DNA of 64,000 bases from Myxococcus sp. RHSTA-1-4 (GTDB lineage Bacteria > Myxococcota > Myxococcia > Myxococcales > Myxococcaceae), in the NCBI RefSeq assembly GCF_020037125.1, contig NZ_JAIQDG010000031.1:62001-126000 (forward strand), given 5' to 3'. Below are positions 56,582 to 64,000 of the stretch, piece by piece (the stretch's first letter is position 1; each line of letters starts with the position of its first letter). The notes beneath the pieces were generated by a model. The model saw only the letters and a program-made list of their open reading frames with translations, did no database searches and was not told the origin of the DNA. The position numbers were made by a program, and so were the translations under genes.

Positions 56582-58902
56582 TGGACCTCGCCCTGCTCTC
56601 CCGGGTGCACCTGTTCCCGGTGCGCCACCACTCGCCGCGCACCACGTCGGTGCTGGGCCAATGGTTGACACGTGTCCGGCCGGAAGTCGTCCTCATCGAA
56701 GGCCCGTGTGACGCGTCCGGAATGGTGGACGTGCTGTGTGACGAGGCCACGAAGCCACCCGTGGCCATCCTCGGCTACCGGACGGACGGCACGCCGCGCT
56801 CGGCGCTGTGGCCCTTCGCGGAGTACTCGCCGGAGTACGCGGCGCTGCGCTGGGCGAAGGCGAACAAGGCCCGCGCGGAGTTCATCGACATCCCCGTCGG
56901 CGTCAGCCTCGAGGTGGACCGCGAGGAGGAGGGCGCCGAGCCCGGAGTCGAGGAGGAGGAAACGGAGTCCGCCGCCACCTCCGCCCCGGAAGTCTGGGAG
57001 GAGCCCATCTCGGAGCGCTTCGCGCGCGAGCGGGGCTACCGCTCCTTCGAGGAATTGTGGGAGGCCCTCTTCGAGGCACCGGACTGGACGCCGGAGGGCT
57101 TCCGCCCGGTGCTGCTGGCGTGGGCGGACGTGCTGAACGCGGGGCCCCGGCGCGAGTACCACCGCTGGCGTGACGCCTTCATGGCGCGCAAGGTGCTGGA
57201 GGTGGTGGCGTCGGGCGTGCCGCCGGAGAAGGTGGCGGTGGTCGCGGGCGCTGCGCATGTGGCGGCCTTCATCGCGAAGGACGTGGACGCGGCGATGGAG
57301 GCGAAGCTGCCGAAGGGCGTGCCCTGCGCGGTGACGGTGATTCCGTACAGCTTCCCCCGGCTGGCGGAGCAGCTCGGGTATGGCGCTGGCAACCGGGCGC
57401 CGCACTTCTACCAGAAGGCGCACGAGGCGAAGTGCGACTTCCGGCGCGCGACGCTGGAGGTGCTCATCGACTTCGCGGGGCACCTGCGCATGCGAGGCTT
57501 CACCGCGTCGCTGTCGGACGTGCTGGAGGCGTACCGGCTGGCGCTGACGCTGGCGGACCTGCGCGAGAAGAGCGCGCCCGGCCTGGACGAACTGCGCGAG
57601 GCCACGGTGGCCACGCTGTGCCGCGGGGACGCCACGCATGTGGACGGCTTCCTGTGGAAGAGCGTCGTCGGCCACCAGGTGGGCCGGGTGGCCAGCCGCA
57701 TCGGGCAGAACTCCCTACAGGCCGAGTTCTGGCGCGAGGTGGACGCGCGCCGACTGCCGCGCACGGACAGCCCGGAGACGTTCTCCCTGCGGCTGAACAA
57801 CGACGTGGAGGTGGGCTCCTCCGTCTTCCTGCACCGGCTGCGCGTGGCGGGCATTCCGTACGCGTCGCTGCAAGGCGCTGGGCAGCAGCGAGGAGCGCCG
57901 CCGGTGGAGTCCGGGGGTTACGCCGCGCTCACCCGGGTGCGCGAGTCCTGGCAGGCGCAGTGGACGCCTTCCACGGACGTGGCGCTGGTGGAGAAGATTG
58001 TCCTCGGAGACACGCTGGAGGCGGTGACGACACGCGTCCTCCAGGAGCGCCTGTCCGAGGCGAAGGCCACGGCCGGCGCGGCGGAGGTGCTGCTGGAGTC
58101 GGTGATTACCGGATGCCCGCAGACGGTGGCCTCCGCGCTGCGAGTCTGTGACGCGCACGCGGCCACGGACTCGGACCTGCCCTCGCTGGCGTCGGCCGCG
58201 CGGGCCCTGTCCGGGCTGGTGGCGTACGGCACGTCGCGGGCGCACGCGGACGTGGGCGACGAAGCGGTGGCCGTGCTGTGTGAGAAGACCTTCAACCGCG
58301 CGCTGCTGCGGGTCCGCGACGCCAGCTCCTGCGCACCGGACGCGGTGGGCGCGGTGCTGGAGGCGCTGCGCACGCTGCACGAGGTGGCGCTGGCACAGCC
58401 CCGGGCGGACAAGGCTGGATGGCTGGCCGAGGCGCGCGCGCTGATGGAGAGCCACGCGGTGCACCCGGCCACGTCGGGACTGGCCACGGGACTGCTGTAC
58501 CTCGCGCAAGAGCTGCCCGAGTCGGACGTGGCGCTGGAGGTGGGGCGCCGGCTGTCGCTGGCGGTGGAGCCGGAGGCGGGCGCGGCGTACCTGGAAGGCT
58601 TCCTGCAGGTGAACGCGCTGGTGCTGGTGAAGAGCCGCGAGGTGGTGAAGGCGCTGGACGACTTCCTCTCCAGCGTGGACGCCGAGCGCTTCCGTCAGAC
58701 CCTCCCGGTATTGAGGAGGGCACTGGCCGCGCTGGGTTCCACGGAGCGCCGCTACCTGATGGAGAACGTGGTGGCGGTGCGCCAGCTCGGGACGCAGGCG
58801 CGGGCGGTGAAGGGCGTGCTGGAAGAGAAGGACAAGGAGAAGCTCAAGGACATGAGCGCGGAGCTGGGCAAGGCGCTCGATGACCTGGACGACCTGCTAT
58901 GA
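56581..58902 (+). CDS. DUF5682 protein (YehM-like)
   Basis: 773 residues. The N-terminus (VHLFPVRHHSPRTTSVLGQWL with VVLIEGPCDA) matches DUF5682, which is predicted to have a TIKI/erythromycin esterase-like fold with H-H and E-G-P acidic/His residues, so hydrolase activity is possible. An acidic insertion lies at about 125-155. From about 400 the protein is helical. Genes for MoxR (upstream, one-base overlap) and vWA (downstream, ATGA overlap) enclose it, so the three are translationally coupled, and a complex is likely. It has no signal peptide. The biochemical function is unknown. Confidence 0.85.
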   Translation: MDLALLSRVHLFPVRHHSPRTTSVLGQWLTRVRPEVVLIEGPCDASGMVDVLCDEATKPPVAILGYRTDGTPRSALWPFAEYSPEYAALRWAKANKARAEFIDIPVGVSLEVDREEEGAEPGVEEEETESAATSAPEVWEEPISERFARERGYRSFEELWEALFEAPDWTPEGFRPVLLAWADVLNAGPRREYHRWRDAFMARKVLEVVASGVPPEKVAVVAGAAHVAAFIAKDVDAAMEAKLPKGVPCAVTVIPYSFPRLAEQLGYGAGNRAPHFYQKAHEAKCDFRRATLEVLIDFAGHLRMRGFTASLSDVLEAYRLALTLADLREKSAPGLDELREATVATLCRGDATHVDGFLWKSVVGHQVGRVASRIGQNSLQAEFWREVDARRLPRTDSPETFSLRLNNDVEVGSSVFLHRLRVAGIPYASLQGAGQQRGAPPVESGGYAALTRVRESWQAQWTPSTDVALVEKIVLGDTLEAVTTRVLQERLSEAKATAGAAEVLLESVITGCPQTVASALRVCDAHAATDSDLPSLASAARALSGLVAYGTSRAHADVGDEAVAVLCEKTFNRALLRVRDASSCAPDAVGAVLEALRTLHEVALAQPRADKAGWLAEARALMESHAVHPATSGLATGLLYLAQELPESDVALEVGRRLSLAVEPEAGAAYLEGFLQVNALVLVKSREVVKALDDFLSSVDAERFRQTLPVLRRALAALGSTERRYLMENVVAVRQLGTQARAVKGVLEEKDKEKLKDMSAELGKALDDLDDLL

Positions 58903-60110
58903 GCGTGGACCCCAAGGAGCTATCGGAGAAGGACCGGGATGCGCTCCTGCGCTGGCGGCTGGCGCTGGGCCCCGCGGCGGAGAAGACGGGCGCGTGTCCC
59001 TCGCTGCGCTCGCTGGGCGGTGGCGCCGGCGCGGTGGGCGTGGACGAGGGCGACCTGGAGGAACTGGATGACGCGCTCTCCTTCGTCTACGGCGAGAAGA
59101 GCGCGGGCTCGGCGGGCTCCCGGCCATACATCCCCAAGTGGCTGGGCGCGCTGCGAGGCTTCTTCCGCGACGACGTGATTGCGCTCGTCCAGAAGGACGC
59201 GATTGAGAAGAAGGGGCTGACGCAGCTCCTCTTCGAGCCGGAGACGCTGCCCTTCCTGGACAAGAACGTGGAGCTGGTGACGACGCTGGTCAGCGCGCGC
59301 GGGCTCATCCCGGACCAGGCGAAGGACATCGCCCGGCAGATTGTCCGCGAGGTGGTGGACGACCTCCGCAAGAAGCTGGAGTCATCCATCCGCACGGCGG
59401 TGTTCGGCGCGCTGAAGCGGGACAGGACGAGCCCGCTGCCGATTGCACGCAACATCGACTGGAAGCGCACGATTCGGCAGAACCTGAAGGGCTGGGACGC
59501 GGAGCGCAAGCGGCTGATTCCGGAGCGCTTCTACTTCTGGCCCAACCAGCGGCGGCACCACGAGTGGGACGTGACGCTGGTGGTGGACCAGTCCGGCTCC
59601 ATGGCGGAGAGCGTGGTGTACAGCTCCGTCATGGCGGCCATCTTCGCGTCGCTGGACGTGCTGCGTACGAGCCTCGTCCTGTTCGACACGGAAGTCGTGG
59701 ACATGACGCCCATGCTGGCGGACCCGGTGGAGGTGCTCTTCACCGCGCAGCTCGGGGGCGGCACGGACATCAACCGCGCGGTGGCGTACGCGCAGGCCCA
59801 CCACGTCCAGCGGCCGGAGAAGACGCTCTTCATCCTGATTACCGACCTGTACGAGGGCGGCAACGCCGAGGAGCTGGTGGCGCGGCTGCGGCAGCTCGTG
59901 GACTCGAAGGCGAAGGTGCTGTGCCTGCTGGCGCTGTCGGATGGAGGGAAGCCCACGTACGACCACGCCATGGCGGAGCATCTCACCGCACTGGGGATTC
60001 CGTGCTTCGGGTGCACGCCGCGCAAGCTGGTGGACGTGGTGGAGCGGGTGATGCGCAACCAGGACCTGGCGCCCCTGCTGGCGTCGGACAAGGAGACGCG
60101 CCATGGCTGA
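58899..60110 (+). CDS. vWA-domain protein (YehP-like), MoxR partner
   Basis: 403 residues. The N-terminal 220 residues are helical and charged. The C-terminal vWA fold has an intact MIDAS: VVDQSGSMAE (near 230), GGGTDI (near 288) and LITDLYEGG (near 314). Classical MoxR systems use such a vWA partner to recruit substrates. The gene overlaps DUF5682 by 4 nt and the SWIM gene by 8 nt, so all four proteins should be made in similar amounts. Start ATG 58899 is fixed by the overlap. Whether it binds metal or a chaperone client needs biochemical testing. Confidence 0.9.
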   Translation: MSVDPKELSEKDRDALLRWRLALGPAAEKTGACPSLRSLGGGAGAVGVDEGDLEELDDALSFVYGEKSAGSAGSRPYIPKWLGALRGFFRDDVIALVQKDAIEKKGLTQLLFEPETLPFLDKNVELVTTLVSARGLIPDQAKDIARQIVREVVDDLRKKLESSIRTAVFGALKRDRTSPLPIARNIDWKRTIRQNLKGWDAERKRLIPERFYFWPNQRRHHEWDVTLVVDQSGSMAESVVYSSVMAAIFASLDVLRTSLVLFDTEVVDMTPMLADPVEVLFTAQLGGGTDINRAVAYAQAHHVQRPEKTLFILITDLYEGGNAEELVARLRQLVDSKAKVLCLLALSDGGKPTYDHAMAEHLTALGIPCFGCTPRKLVDVVERVMRNQDLAPLLASDKETRHG

Positions 60111-62994
60111 GGTGCGGAAGCTGTCGGGGGGACTCGGGGCGCTGACGGAAATCATCAGCGACCGCTCGGAGCTGGCGAAGGGCGCGCAGATTTTCGACGG
60201 CAAGCAGCTCACCAACCTGTCGCGGTACGAGAACCGGCTCTTCGCGGACGCGTCGGGCTCGGGGGCCTCGCCGTACAAGGTGTCGCTGGTGTTCGGCGAC
60301 GGGCGCGAGGTGAAGGGCCGGTGCTCGTGCATGGCGGCGCGCTCGCGTCCCTTCTGCAAGCACGCGGCGGCGCTGCTGGTGGCCTGGGCCCGGGCACCGG
60401 AGGCCTTCGTCACCACGGACGTGGCGCCCTCGGGTGGCGCGGATGGAGCCAGGAAGAAGAGCGTCAAGAAGGGCAAGGCGGAGACCGCCAGCATGATGAA
60501 GACCGGCGTGGCGCAGGTGTCCACGCTGGTGCGCGAGCTGGGCCTGTCGGGCGTGGTGTCGCTGGGCGCGGACCGGCCGGAGCAGGTGCGGCAGCTCGGC
60601 GAGGCGCTGCGGGCCAACGGCCTGCGCCGGCTGGCGGCGCGCACGGTGGAGGTGGCGGGGCTGCTGGACCTCGCGGTGGCGCGCACGGGCACCTTCGATG
60701 CGCCGGTGTACACGGACCTGGTGGCGGACATGCTGCTCACCGTGCGCAAGGTGGAGAAGCACCTGGGCGGCGAGGCGCTGGAGGACCGCTACGTCGAGGA
60801 GCTGATTGGCAAGACGTGGACGAAGAAGGACCGGGCGCCGGTGGAGGGGCTGACGCTGGTGGAGTACGCCTTCACCACGCGCGCCACGCCGGACAACTAC
60901 ATCGTCCGGGAGAGCCGCTTCGTGGACCTGGCGTCCGGGAAGCACTACGCGGAGAAGCAGATTCTTCCCGCGTTCCTCAAAAGCGTGGAGCCCAAGAAGA
61001 GCCACGCGGGCATGGTGCTGGAGGGCGCGAAGGGCGGCCAGTACCCGGGCTTCGCTCCACACCGGCTGGATTTGGACGCGGAGGCCCGCAAGCTGCCGCT
61101 GGACGGGGCGGCGCTGCGGAGGTTGGTGGAGGTGGCGCTGCCGGACGTGGGCGCCGCGCTGGCGGCCTTCCAGGAGCACCGCAAGGACGTCTTCGCGCCG
61201 GACCTGCTGCCGGTGACGCTGCGGGTGGAGACGCTGCTGGCGAGCGGGCAGCGCTCGCAGCTCGTGGACTCCGGGGACCGCGGGCTGTTCCTGCCGGCGG
61301 ACGCGGCGCTGGAGGAGCCGCTGGCGGCGGCGCTGGAGGGCGCGAAGCTGAAGGTCGTACTGGGCGACGTGGGGCTGGAGGCGGCGCTGCCCACGCTGTT
61401 CCCCCTGGCGGTGGTGGTGGAGACGCCGGAGGGGCTGGAGCTGCGTGGCCTGGGGAAGTTGGAGGGCGAGGCCCTCGCGCCGCGCCGGCGGGGAGGCTCG
61501 CGGCCGGTGGCGCCGGTGGCGGTGCCCCGGAGCGGGTGGGCGGACGCGGCGCGTGCGGCGGGAGCGTCACGCGCGGCCATTGCCCTGGCCGAGGTACGGG
61601 ACGAGCTGGCGGAGAAGTTCGCCAACGGCCTGCCCGCCGTGTCCACGCGGGCGATGGAGCCGCTGGTGGCACGACTGAAGGAGCTGGGACTGGAGAAGCC
61701 CGCGGCGCTGCTGGAGTCGCTGGCGGGGCGGGCCGACGCGGCGGAGAAGCTGGACGACTTCATCAAGGTGTACCAGGTGCTGGGCATCGCGCTGGTGCGG
61801 CTGGCGGGCGCGGTGCAGGTGGACGGTGACGCCCTGCAGCCGGTGCCCACACACCCGAGCATCCACGTCCGCAAGCCCGAGGTGCCGCTGGCCCCGGGCG
61901 AGGCACTGCTGAAGCGGGCGCGCGGCGAGCTGACGCGGTACGAGGCGGCGGCGCACGCGGCGCACTACTACGCGGGCATGAATCCGGACGCGCTGCTGGG
62001 AGAGCTGTACCCGGCCTGGAGCGACGGCGCGGCGAGCACCTTCGTGGCGCGCGCGGTGGCGGAGGGCTCGAGGGAGAAGGCCCTGGCGGTGGCGAAGCAG
62101 GCGCTGGCCGAGCACCACAGCCGCATGGTGCGCCGCACCGCGATTCGGGTGCTGGGAATGCTGGGCGGCGCGGAGGCGCGGCAGTTGCTGGACGCGCTGA
62201 CGCGCAAGGGGCACGACGCGGGCCTGCGCCTGTACGCGCGCGAGGTGCTGGAGGACGTGCGGGCGCGGGAGTCGGGTCCAGAGGCGGCGGTGGCGCTGCT
62301 GAAGACGCGCCGGGAGCGCATCCACCCGCACGCGCAGCGGGCGCTGACGGAGCCGACGAAGGAGGCACGCCGGGACGCGGTGGACCAACTGGAGGGCCTG
62401 GGCCTGACGGTGGCGTGGCCGGTGCTGCGGCAGGTGCTGTACGGGGACCCGTCGCGCGAGGTGCGCAACCGCGCGGCCATGGCACTGGCCTGGCTGGGGG
62501 ACTCGGAGGTGCTGGAGCGCTTCGTCGGGAGCGTGGAGGCGCGAGGCGGGGACGACGAGGAGGCGAAGACGGCGACGTACGCGCTGGGGGTGCTGGGCGA
62601 CGTGCGCGGGGCGGAGACGCTGCTGGCGGCCTTCGTGGACGGCTGGAAACCGGGCGTCGTCTCCGAGTCGCTGCGCACCTTCGGACTGGCCATGCTGCAC
62701 CCGGCGGTGCGGCTGGCGGAGGTCCGGCCGGAAGCGGTGGAGCGCCAGGCGCTGCGCAACCTGTTCGAGAAGTTCCCCGCGGACGCGCTGACGGAGGTGC
62801 TGCTGGCGCGGGTGGAGGCGTCGCGCGAGCACCCGGAGTTCATCGACCGCTGCGGCATCTACCTCAAGCTCGCGGCGGAGAACGCCCACGGCGCCGGGAA
62901 GCAGGTGGCCACGGCGCTGATGGCGATTCCCGCCGTGGCCGCGGACAAGACGGTGTCCCGCGCGGCGAAGCGGGTGCTCGGGGCGAAGGCGTAG
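60103..62994 (+). CDS. SWIM zinc-finger protein with HEAT-like repeats (YehQ-like)
   Basis: 963 residues. The SWIM motif C74-x-C76-x8-C85-x-H87 (GRCSCMAARSRPFCKHAA, in part) is complete; SWIM fingers bind DNA or proteins. Helical, HEAT-like repeats cover about 480-960 (AIRVLGMLGGAEARQLLDAL, MALAWLGDSEVLERFVGSVE and similar), which would form a curved protein-binding solenoid. The ATG overlaps the vWA stop by 8 nt. It is the last gene of the MoxR-DUF5682-vWA-SWIM operon. It may bind target proteins or nucleic acids for the MoxR complex. Stop 62994 is 4 nt from the convergent DUF427 gene. Confidence 0.88.
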   Translation: MAEVRKLSGGLGALTEIISDRSELAKGAQIFDGKQLTNLSRYENRLFADASGSGASPYKVSLVFGDGREVKGRCSCMAARSRPFCKHAAALLVAWARAPEAFVTTDVAPSGGADGARKKSVKKGKAETASMMKTGVAQVSTLVRELGLSGVVSLGADRPEQVRQLGEALRANGLRRLAARTVEVAGLLDLAVARTGTFDAPVYTDLVADMLLTVRKVEKHLGGEALEDRYVEELIGKTWTKKDRAPVEGLTLVEYAFTTRATPDNYIVRESRFVDLASGKHYAEKQILPAFLKSVEPKKSHAGMVLEGAKGGQYPGFAPHRLDLDAEARKLPLDGAALRRLVEVALPDVGAALAAFQEHRKDVFAPDLLPVTLRVETLLASGQRSQLVDSGDRGLFLPADAALEEPLAAALEGAKLKVVLGDVGLEAALPTLFPLAVVVETPEGLELRGLGKLEGEALAPRRRGGSRPVAPVAVPRSGWADAARAAGASRAAIALAEVRDELAEKFANGLPAVSTRAMEPLVARLKELGLEKPAALLESLAGRADAAEKLDDFIKVYQVLGIALVRLAGAVQVDGDALQPVPTHPSIHVRKPEVPLAPGEALLKRARGELTRYEAAAHAAHYYAGMNPDALLGELYPAWSDGAASTFVARAVAEGSREKALAVAKQALAEHHSRMVRRTAIRVLGMLGGAEARQLLDALTRKGHDAGLRLYAREVLEDVRARESGPEAAVALLKTRRERIHPHAQRALTEPTKEARRDAVDQLEGLGLTVAWPVLRQVLYGDPSREVRNRAAMALAWLGDSEVLERFVGSVEARGGDDEEAKTATYALGVLGDVRGAETLLAAFVDGWKPGVVSESLRTFGLAMLHPAVRLAEVRPEAVERQALRNLFEKFPADALTEVLLARVEASREHPEFIDRCGIYLKLAAENAHGAGKQVATALMAIPAVAADKTVSRAAKRVLGAKA

Positions 62995-62998
62995 GGAC

Positions 62999-63283
62999 TC
63001 AGCCCTCCACCTGCACCCCGTGCCAGAAGGCGACATGGCCCGCGATGTTGGAGGCGGCGGACTTCGGCTCCGGGTAGTACCAGGCCGCGTCCTTGTTCAC
63101 CTGCCCGTTGACGACGACGTCGTAGTAGCTCGCCGTCCCCTTCCAGGGGCAGACGGTGTGCGTGTTGCTGGGGCGGAAGTACTCGCGGCGGACGGAGTCG
63201 GGCGGGAAGTACCAGTTGCCCTCCACCTTCTCGCAGCGCGCGCTCTCGGCAATCACCACTCCGTTCCACTTCGCGACAGGCAT
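62999..63283 (-). CDS. DUF427-family protein
   Basis: 94 residues. It matches DUF427: VAKWNGVVIAESARCEKVEGNWYFPPDS at the start, and THTVCPWKGTASYYDVVVNG in the middle, each given in part; NIAGHVAFWHG ends the domain. These small beta-rich proteins are widespread and uncharacterised. ATG 63283 is preceded by GGAGG. It converges with the SWIM gene, four bases apart, and the two probably share a terminator-free 3' junction. Confidence 0.88.
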   Translation of the reverse strand: MPVAKWNGVVIAESARCEKVEGNWYFPPDSVRREYFRPSNTHTVCPWKGTASYYDVVVNGQVNKDAAWYYPEPKSAASNIAGHVAFWHGVQVEG

Positions 63284-63446
63284 GAGCGTCCTCCTCCCGG
63301 GGTTCCTCGGAGCGGCATAACGGCCGGATGACGAGGGCGCACGCGGCGAAGTACGTCCGGCCGCCGGCTGTCAGGTGCCCCACGTTCCGCGCGGGCGAGC
63401 CCTCCTCGGTGCGCCCCCGCGCGTCGTGAGCACGATGGAGCCCGGC

Positions 63447-64000
63447 TCACCCCGTCTGGGACGTGGCCTGCCGGGCCTGGGCGTCCAGGAAGGTGCCCAG
63501 GGCGGCGTTGACGAGGGACGGCTCCTCCACGGTGACGGAGTGCCCGCCGCGCGGCAGCCGCACCAGGCGCGAGCCGGGGATGAGCTGGTGCAGCCGCTCG
63601 GCCTTGACCGGCACGGTGGCCACGTCCTCCTCGCCCACGATGATGAGCGTGGGCACGCGGATGTTGGGCAGCTCGTGGGAGATGCCCTGGCGCTTGATGA
63701 CGCCGTTGACGGCGCGCCAGATGTCCCGGCGGTTCTCCATCAGGCGCGTGCGCCACAGGGCGCGCTCCTCAGCGCGGTTCGGGTCGGTCATGAAGCCGCG
63801 GCCGAACATGATGCGCATCACCGGGTCCGCCACCGGGCGCACCCCCGCCAGCCGGGCGATGAGGTTGAGCAGCGTGTAGCGCGGCACGTTGGCCAGGGGC
63901 TCGGGGTCGCCGGACGTCTCCATCAGCACCAGCGAGCGCAGCAGGTCCGGCCGCCGCACCGCCAGCCGCATGCCGATGAAGCCGCCCATGGACAGGCCCA
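63447..64000 (-). CDS. Alpha/beta hydrolase, C-terminal part (runs off the right edge)
   Basis: 184 complete codons are in the window; the start lies beyond base 64000. The last bases encode G-L-S-M-G-G, the nucleophile elbow with the catalytic Ser. The lid follows (LLNLIARLAGVRPVADPVMR), then VPTLIIVGEEDVATVP with the acidic residue, and LPRGGHSVTVEEP with the catalytic His, completing the triad. The protein is probably an esterase or epoxide hydrolase-like enzyme; the substrate is unknown. About 160 nt without a gene separate it from DUF427. Confidence 0.88.
   Translation of the reverse strand, partial: GLSMGGFIGMRLAVRRPDLLRSLVLMETSGDPEPLANVPRYTLLNLIARLAGVRPVADPVMRIMFGRGFMTDPNRAEERALWRTRLMENRRDIWRAVNGVIKRQGISHELPNIRVPTLIIVGEEDVATVPVKAERLHQLIPGSRLVRLPRGGHSVTVEEPSLVNAALGTFLDAQARQATSQTG

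Overview
The window is a very GC-rich chromosomal segment. Its gene complement points to a predatory, fruiting-body-forming myxobacterium of the Myxococcaceae (Myxococcus, Pyxidicoccus or Corallococcus type). It has many lipoproteins, secreted hydrolases, kelch and Ig-like repeat proteins, a membrane Ser/Thr kinase with the HRDVSPHN catalytic loop common in myxobacterial kinases, and a giant hybrid histidine kinase. The species assignment is inference from gene content. I see no rRNA, tRNA, CRISPR array, insertion sequence or prophage.

Layout. 1-5943 (minus strand): a partial nucleotidyltransferase, then an operon PP2C phosphatase - zinc-ribbon kinase - nicotinamidase-like cysteine hydrolase - vWA protein. 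This is the arrangement of a TerY-P triad. Next to it is a NrtR-type Nudix repressor gene. Both promoters have a near-consensus -35 and the same GTGT-N7-ACAC operator candidate inside the -35/-10 spacer, so an NAD/ADP-ribose signal probably controls the triad. 5956-13533: lipid kinase, SDR, PEGA protein, M64 peptidase, lamin-tail lipoprotein. 13637-21369: an Ig-repeat/nuclease/lamin-tail lipoprotein, small envelope proteins, a hemerythrin, and a flavin/2Fe-2S reductase. 21360-31299: hybrid sensor kinase, copper radical oxidase, RDD protein and Ser/Thr kinase. 31772-41630: S8 protease, outer-membrane barrel, DUF2267, di-heme cytochrome, M24 peptidase, a set of lipoproteins and a kelch protein.

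41864-47731: YbaK-type deacylase, orphan ABC ATPases, a SnoaL protein, a carboxymuconolactone decarboxylase-family (CMD) gene with an ECF sigma factor, and a divergent CMD/HxlR pair separated by two matching palindromic operators. 48788-50910: an AAA ATPase and an HNH nuclease with overlapping ATGA, resembling a Septu (PtuAB) anti-phage system. This stretch is visibly less GC-rich than its surroundings and sits between housekeeping-type genes. 51070-54506: small enzymes and argS. 55496-62994: four tightly coupled genes, MoxR ATPase - DUF5682 - vWA - SWIM/HEAT protein, laid out like the E. coli yehLMPQ set. 62999-64000: a DUF427 gene and the C-terminal part of an alpha/beta hydrolase.

The most interesting systems are the NrtR-linked TerY-P operon, the PtuAB-like pair and the MoxR/DUF5682/vWA/SWIM operon. 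Two of these pair a vWA protein with an NTP-dependent partner (kinase or ATPase), a design associated with stress and conflict systems.
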